This document shows positions 1-8,573 of a DNA stretch of 64,000 nt, one piece after another. The DNA is from Algibacter pectinivorans. Its GTDB lineage: Bacteria > Bacteroidota > Bacteroidia > Flavobacteriales > Flavobacteriaceae. How positions within the stretch are numbered: position 1 is the stretch's first letter; the number at the start of each line of letters is the position of its first letter. The stretch spans positions 1 to 64,000 of the forward strand of contig NZ_FOMI01000009.1 in NCBI RefSeq assembly GCF_900112595.1, in the 5' to 3' direction. The translations under genes were made by a program, and so were the position numbers. The notes beneath the pieces were generated by a model that was given only the letters and a program-made list of their open reading frames with translations, made no database searches and was not told the DNA's origin.

Positions 1-2214
1 GACTATACGGTAGAGGATAACGATGGTAACATCTCAACAGTAGCTACTATAACGGTAACTGTAACAGAATGTCCAAATGGAACAGATAGTGATGGCGATG
101 GCTTAACGGATTGTGAGGAAACAACAGGAATAGACGATCCAAGTACCCCACTAGATCCAGCAGGAATAACAAGTGATCCTAACAATTCATGTGATCCAAT
201 CGCAACAAGTCCATTAACGGATTCAGATGGCGATGGTTTAACAGATTGTGAGGAGTCAACAGGTCTTGATAACCCTAACACGCCTCTAGATCCGGCAGGA
301 ACAATAAGCGATCCTAACGACCCTTGTACGCCATTTACAGATGCAGGAGGTTGTACACCAATGGCAGAAAATGATGATGCTATTACAAGTGTAGATACAG
401 ATGTAAGCATTGACCTGACTGATAATGATAGCGATCCAAACGGAACTATTGATGATACCACTGTAGATTTAGACCCTGCAACACCAGGTCAACAATCAAC
501 GTTTACGGTGCCAGGAGAAGGAACTTATACAGATAATGGAGATGGAACAATAACATTTGTACCAGAACCAGGTTTCACAGGAACTTCAATAGTCACTTAT
601 ACAGTAAATGACGATGATGGTAACCCAACAAATGAAGCTACCATAACTGTAACGGTTCAAGATAATCCAATAGCTCAAGATGATGTTAGCGAGGATAACG
701 CACCAGATACAGCAGTTACGCTAAACGTAATTGCAGATAACGGAAACGGTGAGGATAGTGACTCAGATGGTATATTAGATCCATCAACAGTTACCATCAC
801 AACATCAGGAGCGACTGATACTACAGTCGATGGTGATAATGATACCTTAGTCGTAGCAGGAGAAGGAACTTGGACACTTGATGAGGGAGGAAACTTAACC
901 TTTACTCCAGAGTCAGGATTTACAGGAAGCCCAACACCTATTACGTATACTGTAGAAGATAATGAAGGTAATGTGTCTAATGAAGCCACAGTAACTGTTA
1001 CTTATTTAGAGGTTAATAACATTGCACCTATAGCAGAGAATGATGAAGATTTAGCTAACACACCTGGATCAACGGTTATCATTAATGTAACTGAAGATAA
1101 CGGGAATGGGGCAGATTCAGATGAGGATGGATCAATAAGCGTTACTACGGTTAGCATTACAACACCAGGAGCAACTGATACAACAGGCGACGGTGATAAT
1201 GATACCTTAGTAGTGGCTGGTGAAGGAACATGGACATTAGACGAAGGAGGAAACTTAAGCTTTACTCCCGAGCCAGGATTTACAGGTAACCCTGCTGCTA
1301 TTTCATATACCGTAGAGGACAACCATGGTAATGTTTCTAATGAAGCAACAGTAACAATAGAATATTCATTATGTCCAAATGCGACGGATACCGATAATGA
1401 TGGTTTAACAGACTGTGAGGAAACTACAGGAATTGATGACCCAAGTACACCATTAAGTCCTGAAGGTAAAACTAGTGATCCAAACGACACTTGCGATCCA
1501 ATTACAACAGGTTGTTTAGCTTTAGTGGAAGTAACCAAAACGGCTAATGTTTTAAATAGGTCATTAGGAGGAGAAATAATATATACTATTGTGGTTCAAA
1601 ATACAGGAGATATATTGTTAACAGATATTACACTAGTAGATACTTTCCTTAACTTTAGAGAAGAAGCCATTTCATTAACCGAAGAGCCAACATTTGAAAG
1701 TGCAGATCAAGGAAGTGAAGAAGGTACATTACTTGCTGGTGAGTCCGCAACGTATATTGCTAGTTTCACTATCAATCAGGATGCCATAGATTCAGGAGGA
1801 GTTAGTAACAGTGTATTTGTTTCTGCTTCAACAAAATCATCAGGTATTGTAACAGATGATAGTGATGATGGTAATGATTCAGATGGAAACTCAGAGGACG
1901 ATTCAACAGATACAGAATTAGATTGTTTAACTGTATTTAATGAGTTTTCACCTAATGGTGATGGAGAAGGAGATACTTTAGTTATTAAGTGCATTGATAA
2001 TTATCCAAATAATAAATTAGAAGTGTATAACCGTTGGGGTAATATAGTTTATGAGAAGAAGGGATATTCTAGTAGCGATGCATGGGATGGAACATCCAAT
2101 GGAAGAGCTACGGTTAATGCTTCTGAAGAATTACCAGTAGGTACCTATTATTACGTATTAGACAAGGGAGACGGCACAGAGCCGCTAGTAGGATGGTTAT
2201 ATATAAACAGATAA
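1..2214 (+). CDS. Large Ig-repeat surface protein, 5'-truncated, with T9SS type B sorting domain
   Basis: The frame is open from the first base, so the gene starts upstream; 737 residues are visible. The segment opens with the end of an Ig-like repeat. Two linkers follow with calcium-binding-like [12 protein letters not shown] motifs near residues 30 and 77, then about three Ig/cadherin-like repeats (roughly 120-455), a third such linker near 460, and a DUF11-like domain starting at VEVTKTAN (about 509-620). The C-terminus (about 640-737, [27 protein letters not shown], ending GWLYINR) is a gliding-motility/CHU-type T9SS type B sorting domain. Such proteins are exported by the type IX system and act as adhesins or cell-surface structural proteins. 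The ligand is unknown. The PorP/SprF-like gene starts 33 bp downstream and probably assists its export. Two Ig repeats (about bp 760-1010 and 1070-1360) are very similar at DNA level, which suggests recent internal duplication. Confidence 0.93.
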   Translation, partial: DYTVEDNDGNISTVATITVTVTECPNGTDSDGDGLTDCEETTGIDDPSTPLDPAGITSDPNNSCDPIATSPLTDSDGDGLTDCEESTGLDNPNTPLDPAGTISDPNDPCTPFTDAGGCTPMAENDDAITSVDTDVSIDLTDNDSDPNGTIDDTTVDLDPATPGQQSTFTVPGEGTYTDNGDGTITFVPEPGFTGTSIVTYTVNDDDGNPTNEATITVTVQDNPIAQDDVSEDNAPDTAVTLNVIADNGNGEDSDSDGILDPSTVTITTSGATDTTVDGDNDTLVVAGEGTWTLDEGGNLTFTPESGFTGSPTPITYTVEDNEGNVSNEATVTVTYLEVNNIAPIAENDEDLANTPGSTVIINVTEDNGNGADSDEDGSISVTTVSITTPGATDTTGDGDNDTLVVAGEGTWTLDEGGNLSFTPEPGFTGNPAAISYTVEDNHGNVSNEATVTIEYSLCPNATDTDNDGLTDCEETTGIDDPSTPLSPEGKTSDPNDTCDPITTGCLALVEVTKTANVLNRSLGGEIIYTIVVQNTGDILLTDITLVDTFLNFREEAISLTEEPTFESADQGSEEGTLLAGESATYIASFTINQDAIDSGGVSNSVFVSASTKSSGIVTDDSDDGNDSDGNSEDDSTDTELDCLTVFNEFSPNGDGEGDTLVIKCIDNYPNNKLEVYNRWGNIVYEKKGYSSSDAWDGTSNGRATVNASEELPVGTYYYVLDKGDGTEPLVGWLYINR

Positions 2215-2247
2215 TATTAAGTAAACGACTAAAAAAAGATTGAAAAA

Positions 2248-3177
2248 ATGATAAAAAAATCGTCATTAATAAAAGGTTTAATTTTAGTAGTGTTTACTGC
2301 ACTATTAAGTTTAGATATACAAGCACAGCAGGACCCTCAGTTTACCCACTATATGTATAACACCATGAGCGTAAACCCTGCTTATGCGGGACAAAGACGC
2401 GTGTTAAGTGCTACAGCTTTATACAGAACACAATGGGTAGGTCTAGATGGAGCTCCAAAAACCGTAACTTTTGGAATTCATTCTCCATTAAGAAACGAAA
2501 AAATTGGTATAGGTTTAAACATTGTTAGCGACCAAATAGGACCTGCAGAAGAAACTAGTATAGATGCTAATCTGTCGTATTCCTTACCGGTAAATGATAA
2601 AGATTTAAAGCTGTCTTTCGGGGTAAAAGGAGGTATACATATCCTTGATACAGATTGGAGTAAAGGGCGTTATCAAGATACAGATCCTTTATTTCAAGAA
2701 AATGTAAACCTGATATCACCAACTATTGGAGCAGGTTTATATTTGCACTCAGAAAAAGGGTATTTAGGTGTATCGGTTCCTAATATTATTAGTACAGAAC
2801 ACTATGATGATTTTGAAGAATCTATAGCAACAGAGCGTTTACACTATTTTTTAATTGGTGGATATGTATTTAATGTGAGCGATAATACAAAGTTAAAGCC
2901 AGCCTTTTTAGTTAAAGGTGTATCTGGAGCACCAATTATAGCAGATCTATCAGTAAATGCCTTGTTTAACGAGAAATTTACTTTAGGGTTAGCTTACCGT
3001 TGGGATGATGCTGTTAGTGGTTTAATAGGTTTTCAAGTAAGCCCAGAAATATTTTTAGGGTACTCTTACGATGCAACAACCACCGGATTAAATAATTATA
3101 ATAGTGGGTCGCATGAAATTATGCTAAGATTTGAATTGCAAGAAATAGCTAAAATTTTATCACCAAGATTCTTCTAA
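2248..3177 (+). CDS. PorP/SprF family type IX secretion system membrane protein
   Basis: This 309-residue protein has a signal peptide (about 1-27, ending DIQAQ) followed by QDPQFTHYMYN and NPAYAG, the N-terminal signature of the PorP/SprF family. The rest is beta-rich, as expected of an outer-membrane barrel. In Flavobacterium johnsoniae SprF is needed for secretion of the adjacent adhesin SprB, and PorP/SprF paralogues commonly sit directly after genes for type B sorting-domain proteins. That is the arrangement here: 33 bp after the repeat protein and 15 bp before the OmpA-family gene, so the three are probably one operon. The partner assignment is inference from adjacency. Confidence 0.93.
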   Translation: MIKKSSLIKGLILVVFTALLSLDIQAQQDPQFTHYMYNTMSVNPAYAGQRRVLSATALYRTQWVGLDGAPKTVTFGIHSPLRNEKIGIGLNIVSDQIGPAEETSIDANLSYSLPVNDKDLKLSFGVKGGIHILDTDWSKGRYQDTDPLFQENVNLISPTIGAGLYLHSEKGYLGVSVPNIISTEHYDDFEESIATERLHYFLIGGYVFNVSDNTKLKPAFLVKGVSGAPIIADLSVNALFNEKFTLGLAYRWDDAVSGLIGFQVSPEIFLGYSYDATTTGLNNYNSGSHEIMLRFELQEIAKILSPRFF

Positions 3178-3192
3178 AAAAAAACTACAGAC

Positions 3193-5106
3193 ATGAAAAA
3201 ACAGATATACATACTTTCTATATTAAGTGCTTTGGTTTTTAATTGTGCTTTTGCTCAAAAAGTAAAATCTGCAAGAAAGGCTATAAAAAAATATGAGCAT
3301 CTTGCTTATGTAGATTCTAGAAATCAACTTTTAAAATTAGCAAACCAAGATGATGTTTCACCAGAAGTTATAGAAAAGCTAGCCAATTCATTTTATTTTA
3401 ATAACGAAATGGAAGATGCCGTAGTTTGGTATGATAAACTAATGGCCTATAATTTACCAACAGATCCGGAAAATTATTATAGATATGCACAAGCTTTAAG
3501 GGCTGTTGAAAAGTATAAGGAATCGGATAGAGTATTAAAAAGTTTTGGCGCCATTCGATCGGAAGATTCAAGAGTTTTACAATTTTTGAAAAAGCCGGAA
3601 TATGTTAAGGCGATTAATGAAATATCAGATGATTACGAATTAGTTAATTTGGATATTAATACAGCATATTCAGATTTTGGAACATCAACATATAATGGCC
3701 ATTTAATTTTCGCTTCTTCTAGGGATCAAGACGAGAAGATTTACAAATGGAATAATCAGCCGTTTTTAGATCTATTTGAATTAAATGATAACGGTACTGT
3801 TTCAGAAGTAAATGGAGATGTAAACACGAAATATCACGAATCTTCTACTTCATTCACAAAAGATGGTAAAACAGCTTACTTTACGAGAAATAATTTTCAT
3901 AAAGGCAAGTTTAAAAAGAATGCTAACGATATTCATGGTTTAAAAATTTATAAAGCGACTTTGGTTGACAGTGTATGGACAAACATTGTATCTATGCCTT
4001 TTAATGATGATCAATATAATGTAGCTCATCCTGCGCTAAGTCCAGACGAGAAGCAGTTATATTTTGCCTCTGATATGTTTGGTACTCAAGGAGCATCGGA
4101 TATTTTTGTTGTAGATATTAATGACGATGGAACTTACGGAGTACCAAGAAACTTAGGACCTAAAATCAATACAGAAGGTAGAGAGAATTTTCCTTTTGTT
4201 AGCGACAATGGAACCTTATATTTTTCTTCCGATGGGCATCTTGGTTTAGGAGGTTTAGACGTTTTTAAAATTGCTATCGAAGATATTAACGATGATTCTT
4301 CTATGATTCAAAACATGGGCGGACCTATTAACAGTCCTAAAGATGACTTTGGCTTCATTATAAATGATGAAACAAATAAAGGTTTTATTTCATCAAATAG
4401 AGAAGGAGGTAAGGGCGATGATGATATTTACAGCTTTGAGAAACCATCTTGTTCTAGAGATGTAGCTGGAACCGTAGTTAATAAAAGAACACAAATGATA
4501 ATTCCGGATGCCGATGTATTTGTATACGATTCTAACAGAAACTTACTTCAATCTTTTAAAAGTGATGCTTCAGGTAAATTTAGTTTTGGTTTAGATTGTA
4601 AAGAAAGAACCTATTTAATAGAAGCCAAAAAGGATAAGTTTAAAGAGGATTTTATAGATTTTACTGTTAAACCAGGGCAAAAGGCAGAATTAGAACTGGA
4701 ATTAAAACTAGACCCTGCTGCGGCTACAATTGGTACAGATTTAGCTCTATTACTAGGTTTAAACCCTATTTATTTCGACTACGACAAATCTTATATTCGT
4801 CCTGATGCAGAACTAGAATTGGCTAAAGTTATAAAATACATGAAGGAGTATCCTAACGTAAAAATAGATGTACGCTCTCATACCGATTCTAGAGGTAAAG
4901 ATGCTTATAATTGGGCGTTGTCTAATAGAAGAAACAAATCGACAAGAGCTTATATAATTGAAAAAGGAGGTATATCTGCTAGCAGACTTACAGGACAGGG
5001 CTATGGCGAAACCCGATTAGTAAACCACTGTAATAACAGTGTTAAATGTTCCAAAAAAGAACATCAAGATAATAGACGTAGTGAGTTTATTGTAGTTTCA
5101 AATTAA
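3193..5106 (+). CDS. OmpA-family protein with TPR, PD40 and carboxypeptidase-regulatory-like domains
   Basis: A 637-residue exported protein with a signal peptide at about 1-21 (VFNCAFAQ). After it come a TPR-like helical part (about 25-115), WD40-like PD40 repeats (about 150-410, with PALSPDEKQLYFASD and GTLYFSSDG), a carboxypeptidase-regulatory/CnaB-like beta sandwich (about 417-500), and a C-terminal OmpA domain (about 520-637). The OmpA part has FDYDKSYIRPDAE and the peptidoglycan-binding pattern SHTDSRG...LSNRR. The same order of domains occurs in PorE-type proteins that anchor T9SS components to peptidoglycan. Its place as third gene after the cargo and PorP/SprF genes supports a role in surface attachment or export of that cargo. 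A hairpin terminator follows. Confidence 0.92.
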   Translation: MKKQIYILSILSALVFNCAFAQKVKSARKAIKKYEHLAYVDSRNQLLKLANQDDVSPEVIEKLANSFYFNNEMEDAVVWYDKLMAYNLPTDPENYYRYAQALRAVEKYKESDRVLKSFGAIRSEDSRVLQFLKKPEYVKAINEISDDYELVNLDINTAYSDFGTSTYNGHLIFASSRDQDEKIYKWNNQPFLDLFELNDNGTVSEVNGDVNTKYHESSTSFTKDGKTAYFTRNNFHKGKFKKNANDIHGLKIYKATLVDSVWTNIVSMPFNDDQYNVAHPALSPDEKQLYFASDMFGTQGASDIFVVDINDDGTYGVPRNLGPKINTEGRENFPFVSDNGTLYFSSDGHLGLGGLDVFKIAIEDINDDSSMIQNMGGPINSPKDDFGFIINDETNKGFISSNREGGKGDDDIYSFEKPSCSRDVAGTVVNKRTQMIIPDADVFVYDSNRNLLQSFKSDASGKFSFGLDCKERTYLIEAKKDKFKEDFIDFTVKPGQKAELELELKLDPAAATIGTDLALLLGLNPIYFDYDKSYIRPDAELELAKVIKYMKEYPNVKIDVRSHTDSRGKDAYNWALSNRRNKSTRAYIIEKGGISASRLTGQGYGETRLVNHCNNSVKCSKKEHQDNRRSEFIVVSN

Positions 5107-5128
5107 ACACAGTAAATAACCTTTATAG

Positions 5129-5159
5129 AAAGCATCTAAATTTATTTAGATGCTTTTTT
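5129..5159 (+). terminator. Rho-independent terminator after the T9SS cargo operon
   Basis: A 12-bp perfect stem (AAAGCATCTAAA / TTTAGATGCTTT) with a four-base loop runs into a T tract, 23 bp after the stop of the OmpA-family gene. Confidence 0.85.
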
Positions 5160-5183
5160 CTTTTATCAAGATTTAACAAGTAA

Positions 5184-5203
5184 TAATTTTGTTTGTATTT
5201 TTG
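5184..5203 (+). promoter_or_regulatory. Overlapping TAnnTTTG -7 boxes upstream of idi
   Basis: Two matches to the Bacteroidota -7 box TAnnTTTG lie just before the idi start: TAATTTTG (5184-5191) and TATTTTTG (5196-5203). No clear -33 TTTG is seen. The second box ends only 6 bp before the ATG at 5210, so use of it would give an almost leaderless mRNA. Confidence 0.45.
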
Positions 5204-5209
5204 TTTTCT

Positions 5210-5734
5210 ATGGAGGAAGAAAAAGTAATACTTGTAAATGAGCAAGATCAACAAATAGGGTTAATGCCAAAAATGGAAGCTCATGAAAAAGCCGTTTTAC
5301 ATCGTGCGTTTTCAGTTTTTATTTTTAATGATAAAAATGAGCTTATGCTGCAACAAAGAGCATTAAATAAGTATCATTCTCCAGGACTTTGGACTAATAC
5401 CTGTTGTAGTCACCAAAGAAATGGCGAAAGCAATATAGAGGCTGGTAAAAGACGCTTACAAGAGGAAATGGGCTTTGTGGTTAATTTAAAAGAATCTATC
5501 TCTTTTATATATAAAGCACCATTTGATAATGGCTTAACAGAACACGAGTACGACCATGTGTTATTAGGCCACTATAACGACGAACCAGTGCTAAACCCAG
5601 ATGAAGCAGCGAGTTGGAAATGGATGGCTCTAGAGGATGTTAAAGCGGATATAGCTGTAAACCCAAAAGCTTATACGGAATGGTTTAAAGTTATTTTTGA
5701 TAAATTTTACGAACATATAAATATAACCTCTTAA
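5210..5734 (+). CDS. idi: Isopentenyl-diphosphate delta-isomerase (type 1)
   Basis: A 174-residue Nudix-fold enzyme that interconverts isopentenyl and dimethylallyl diphosphate in isoprenoid synthesis. The family hallmarks are HRAFSVFIFN, LLQQRA-like LMLQQRALNKYHSPGLW, the catalytic-cysteine motif NTCCSH (C65/C66), and the Nudix-like RRLQEEMGF. The second active-site segment, EHEYDHVLLG, is also present. I chose ATG 5210 (MEEEKV). An in-frame TTG at 5189 would add seven hydrophobic residues not usual for the family and would lie within the probable promoter boxes. The stop codon overlaps the next start (TAATG), so the two genes are translationally coupled. Confidence 0.94.
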   Translation: MEEEKVILVNEQDQQIGLMPKMEAHEKAVLHRAFSVFIFNDKNELMLQQRALNKYHSPGLWTNTCCSHQRNGESNIEAGKRRLQEEMGFVVNLKESISFIYKAPFDNGLTEHEYDHVLLGHYNDEPVLNPDEAASWKWMALEDVKADIAVNPKAYTEWFKVIFDKFYEHINITS

Positions 5735-6144
5735 TGAAAGTTACTGTTAGTAGGAAGGCACATTTTAACGCAGCCCATCGATTGTACAGAAAAGATTGGA
5801 GTTTCGAAAAAAATGACGATATGTTCGGGAAGTGTAATAACCCCAATTTTCATGGTCATAATTACGAACTTATTGTAAGCGTAACTGGCCATATAGATAA
5901 AGAAACTGGGTATGTAATAGATATGAAGGTTTTAAAGGATATCATAAAAACCAATGTTGAGGATGCCTTTGATCATAAAAACTTAAATGTGGAAGTTCCA
6001 GAATTTAAAGATTTAAACCCTACAGCCGAAAATATAGCTGTGGTTATTTATAATAAAATAAAGCCCGAATTAAAGGATGATTTAAGCCTAGAAATAACGC
6101 TTTACGAAACGCCTAGAAATTTTGTTTCATATTCTGGAAATTAA
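5734..6144 (+). CDS. 6-pyruvoyl/6-carboxytetrahydropterin synthase family protein (PTPS/QueD)
   Basis: A 136-residue T-fold enzyme. The three zinc-binding histidines are visible (AAH near residue 15 and the HGH of NPNFHGHNYEL), as is the catalytic cysteine in GKCNNPN just before HGH. DHKNLN and the late glutamate in TLYETPRN complete the usual set. The likely reaction starts from 7,8-dihydroneopterin triphosphate, either toward queuosine precursor (QueD) or pterin side-chain chemistry. The motif spacing alone does not separate these, and no queC/queE neighbour is visible. The substrate is made by GTP cyclohydrolase I, whose gene folE lies in this window at 23.4-24.0 kb. The start overlaps the idi stop by one base. 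Confidence 0.9.
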   Translation: MKVTVSRKAHFNAAHRLYRKDWSFEKNDDMFGKCNNPNFHGHNYELIVSVTGHIDKETGYVIDMKVLKDIIKTNVEDAFDHKNLNVEVPEFKDLNPTAENIAVVIYNKIKPELKDDLSLEITLYETPRNFVSYSGN

Positions 6145-6212
6145 AATGATTTATTAACGAAGCATGAAAAAGAGAATTCTTATTTTTGCTGAAATATTAA
6201 AAAGAGAATACA

Positions 6213-6482
6213 ATGGCAAATGTTAGAAATTTAAAAAAAGATATAAATTACGTTTTAGGAGATATTATTGAAGCGGTTTACGTTTGGGAATACTCAAATA
6301 CAGATAAAGACACAAAATCAAGCGAAGCTATTATAGATGAGGCTATCGCAACTTTTGATGCCCTAATAGTTAAGGTAAATGAAAAAGATGTTGAAAATCC
6401 TAAAGCACATTTTAAAGCAATTAATGCAGAACTTGAAAGTAAAGGAAGGGAATTAATTGAAAAAATTAATAAACTTGGATAA
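6213..6482 (+). CDS. Small helical conserved hypothetical protein
   Basis: An 89-residue, acidic, predicted all-helical cytoplasmic protein (MANVRNLKKDINYVLGDI start, LESKGRELIEKINKL end) without signal peptide, membrane segment or known catalytic motif. The coding frame starts at a clear ATG and stops just before the tRNA-Thr promoter. I do not recognise a domain, although short proteins beginning this way seem common in Flavobacteriaceae. It is spaced 68 bp from the PTPS gene and could share its transcript. Confidence 0.8.
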   Translation: MANVRNLKKDINYVLGDIIEAVYVWEYSNTDKDTKSSEAIIDEAIATFDALIVKVNEKDVENPKAHFKAINAELESKGRELIEKINKLG

Positions 6483-6499
6483 AATTTTTAATGGAGTGC

Positions 6500-6529
6500 T
6501 TGCAAATTTAAAATTTGCGTTTATATTTG
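6500..6529 (+). promoter_or_regulatory. Promoter of tRNA-Thr
   Basis: TTG (6500-6502), 19 bp, then TATATTTG (6522-6529) matches the Bacteroidota -33/-7 consensus with correct spacing. The tRNA starts 14 bp after the box. The spacer contains the palindrome GCAAATTT-A-AAATTTGC (6502-6518). The whole region closely resembles the tRNA-Glu promoters near 28.6 kb. Confidence 0.75.
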
Positions 6530-6542
6530 CACCCGTTAAATC

Positions 6543-6616
6543 GCCGATGTAGCTCAGCTGGCTAGAGCAGCTGATTTGTAATCAGCAGGTCGTGGGTTCG
6601 AGTCCCTCCATCGGCT
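6543..6616 (+). tRNA. tRNA-Thr (anticodon TGT)
   Basis: The cloverleaf is complete: acceptor GCCGATG pairs with CATCGGC, the D-arm begins GCTCAGCTGG, the anticodon arm is GCTGA-TTTGTAA-TCAGC with anticodon TGT, and the T-arm contains GGTTCGAGTCC. The discriminator base is T and CCA is not encoded. A strong promoter and terminator flank it, so it is transcribed alone. Confidence 0.96.
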
Positions 6617-6620
6617 CAAA

Positions 6621-6651
6621 AAAAAGCTTTCCAATTAGGAAAGCTTTTTTT
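6621..6651 (+). terminator. Rho-independent terminator of tRNA-Thr
   Basis: AAAAAGCTTTCC and GGAAAGCTTTTT form a 12-bp stem around AATTA, followed by T residues, 4 bp after the tRNA end. Confidence 0.88.
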
Positions 6652-6679
6652 ATTCTTGTTGTTTTTCTGTTTAATACAC

Positions 6680-7384
6680 TTAATTACTTTTTTCAGCCGC
6701 TTTTATACCTAAAATAAAGGCATCTAATTCCTTACCGTATTTAGAAGATTTAACTTTTGTTGTTAAGGATTGATTAATGGTATCTAACAAATCTACTCTT
6801 GCGTTATATAGTTCCGTTAGCGCTATGTAAGGTGCTACTTCACTATCTTTATTATTCAGAGCAAAATTAACGGTGTATAAATATTTGCGTTTAAGGCTAC
6901 TTTTGGCTTCTTTATTTAATTTATTAAGTTTTGCAGTATCATTTGCTTGTTGAGCTTCAAATTGCTCCTTAATAACCTCTAAATTTCTATTATTCATTTT
7001 AGAAATAAGACTTTTATAATCTTCCATGATTTTTTGTTGTTGAGATCCTTTAATATTAGCATCAAAAGCAAAATTTTGTAGTGTAGTATTTATTTCTGTT
7101 GTGCCTTTGTTGGCAAAAAAAGCTATTCGGTCTGATTCTTTTTTGCTTTTCTTTAAATATAGATAGAATACCTCGGGTTCTTCTAATTTACTAGTTAGTT
7201 CTATTTTCGTATTACCATTTACTGCTATAGAATCAACGGTAACTAAAACTGTGTCTTTTATTTTTTTTAGGTACAAACTACCTTTTTTTAATCCTTTTAC
7301 GTTTACTAGTACAGTTAAATCACTTTGTTTCTTCCCGCAGGATATAAATAAAAGCGTTAATGCGATCATGTATAATTTTCTCAT
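6680..7384 (-). CDS. DUF4369-domain lipoprotein
   Basis: The protein has 234 residues when started at ATG 7384 (MRKLYMIALTLLFISC). That start places a lipobox (LFISC, C17) directly after a short hydrophobic segment. A longer frame reaching 7477 would bury this signal behind 31 residues, so I reject it. The mature part starts with a beta-rich DUF4369 domain (about 25-125: VNVKGLKKGSLYLKKIKDT) and continues with a charged helical region. DUF4369 often precedes thioredoxin-like domains in Bacteroidota lipoproteins, but no CxxC is present here. It is probably an outer-membrane or periplasmic lipoprotein of unknown role. Confidence 0.86.
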   Translation of the reverse strand: MRKLYMIALTLLFISCGKKQSDLTVLVNVKGLKKGSLYLKKIKDTVLVTVDSIAVNGNTKIELTSKLEEPEVFYLYLKKSKKESDRIAFFANKGTTEINTTLQNFAFDANIKGSQQQKIMEDYKSLISKMNNRNLEVIKEQFEAQQANDTAKLNKLNKEAKSSLKRKYLYTVNFALNNKDSEVAPYIALTELYNARVDLLDTINQSLTTKVKSSKYGKELDAFILGIKAAEKSN

Positions 7385-7493
7385 TATTATTTTAATTAAG
7401 TTAACAAAGGCAAATATCAAACAATTTAATGGCTTTTTTAGTTTCGTTTTATTAAAATACTTTGTTAAATAATTCATAAAACAGTTCTGTTTT

Positions 7494-7639
7494 TAAATTT
7501 GGCACGGCGATTGTAATATACTAATCGTAATTACAGTTGTAACAAATGTTTATTGAGTGGTTACTTTAAACATAAGATTTGTAATTCATATTTTGGTTGG
7601 TTAGTTAGAAAAAAGCATCCTATTTTAGGATGCTTTTTT
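7494..7639 (+). ncRNA. Candidate small RNA 1 (promoter box to terminator, no reading frame)
   Basis: A TAAATTTG box (7494-7501) is followed by about 105 bp without a credible reading frame. A strong terminator then follows (stem AAAAAAGCATCCTA / TAGGATGCTTTTTT, 7609-7639). No gene on this strand ends here, so the terminator lacks an obvious owner. The RNA would be about 130 nt and contains a possible 5' hairpin (CGATT ... AATCG). No matching -33 box at 19 bp is seen, which lowers confidence. Confidence 0.3.
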
Positions 7640-7786
7640 ATTATTTACCTTTATTTATGAATCTTGAAATGAAATTTAGAGTTGTTTTTCATCGGTAAAA
7701 CACGTTATTTAATCTTTAAATGTTAAAATTTTATGTATTTGGTCGTTTTTTAATGTTTTTAATCGATTTTATTTATTTAATAATTA

Positions 7787-7943
7787 TATATTTGAATCGT
7801 ACTAAATAACACACTTTTTAGTTCAATGGATTAATTAATTAATATTTGCATTATGTTGATAAATTTGGAAACCCTAAATCTAGATTCATAATATAAAAAA
7901 GCAAATTGAAAGAAAACCGAGTTTGAGGGAACTCGGTTTTTTT
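7787..7943 (+). ncRNA. Candidate small RNA 2 (promoter box to terminator)
   Basis: TATATTTG (7787-7794) is followed by about 115 bp of AT-rich sequence without a useful reading frame, then by a perfect 11-bp terminator stem (AAAACCGAGTT / AACTCGGTTTT, 7913-7940) and a T tract. The same hairpin could end the converging alkB-like gene, so it may only be a two-way terminator. Together with candidate 1 it fills a gene desert of about 560 bp (7385-7941). I see nothing else there. Confidence 0.28.
7913..7943. terminator. Bidirectional hairpin terminator at the alkB-like 3' end
   Basis: AAAACCGAGTT and AACTCGGTTTT pair perfectly around TGAGGG. The T7 run is on the plus strand. On the minus strand the hairpin begins right at the stop codon of the alkB-like gene and is followed by TTTTC. 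Confidence 0.75.
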
Positions 7944-8534
7944 ATGCAATAATTCGAAATGTTAAATTAATTCGTTTTTCAGTAATTTTTTTAGTTTTTG
8001 GTATCTGGTGTAGCCAATTGTCTTGAGTAGAACCTTGCATTAATAGTAGGCTACCATGTTGTAAATTTAGTTTTGCTTTAAGCGATTTATCTCCCTTGTG
8101 TTTTAAATTAAAAACGCGTTCGGCACCAAAAGACACCGAAGCTATAATAGGGTTTTTACCTAAGTCCTTTTCATTATCGGCATGCCAACCGTTACTATCA
8201 TTGCCATCTCTGTATAAATTAGCTAAACAACTTGTAAATTTTACTTTTAAATGTGATTCAATTTTACTCTTAATGAGTAATAAATCATCATTAAAAGGAT
8301 GTGGTTGCATAGTTATATTACTGTATTTGTAAGTGTTTGTGTTACTGGCGTAAAAACAGGTTAAACGAGGTTGTAAATGTGTTTTTCCGTAAATTGTTAT
8401 TGAATCTTGTTGCCACTTAACACCATTTAAAAGGTTTTTAAAAAATTAGTGGCTTCACTATTATTGAAAAACTCCGGGTAATAGGTTATTTCGGCATCTT
8501 TCAGATTTAAATTTATATCACTTTTAAAAAGCAT
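7942..8534 (-). pseudogene. AlkB-like 2-oxoglutarate/Fe(II) dioxygenase, interrupted by a one-base frameshift
   Basis: The 3' frame (from ATG 8310, 122 residues) has the catalytic core of DNA-repair AlkB proteins: NLYRDG, the iron ligands in WHADNE and HQIP, and the 2-oxoglutarate-binding RINLTFR. It lacks the N-terminal third. Reading the minus strand upstream recovers it: 8534 starts MLFKSDINLNLKDAE and runs to EATNFLKTF-stop in one frame. The next frame continues KWQQDSITIYGK and PRLTCFYAS directly into MQPHPFNDD. One extra base in the T5A6 run (8435-8445) would restore a single 197-residue protein. Either the gene is disabled by a homopolymer deletion or the read is wrong by one base. If translated as is, the short product would lack the nucleotide-recognition lid. 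Confidence 0.88.
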
Positions 8535-8573
8535 ATTCTTTTATTTTCTAAATTAGCATAATTCAAAATTAAA

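Noticed and set aside
3-1538. Long open frames on the minus strand opposite the repeat-rich T9SS cargo gene
   Set aside because: They mirror the biased codon use (GAT/GGA/ACA) of the plus-strand repeats and lack sensible starts or domains.
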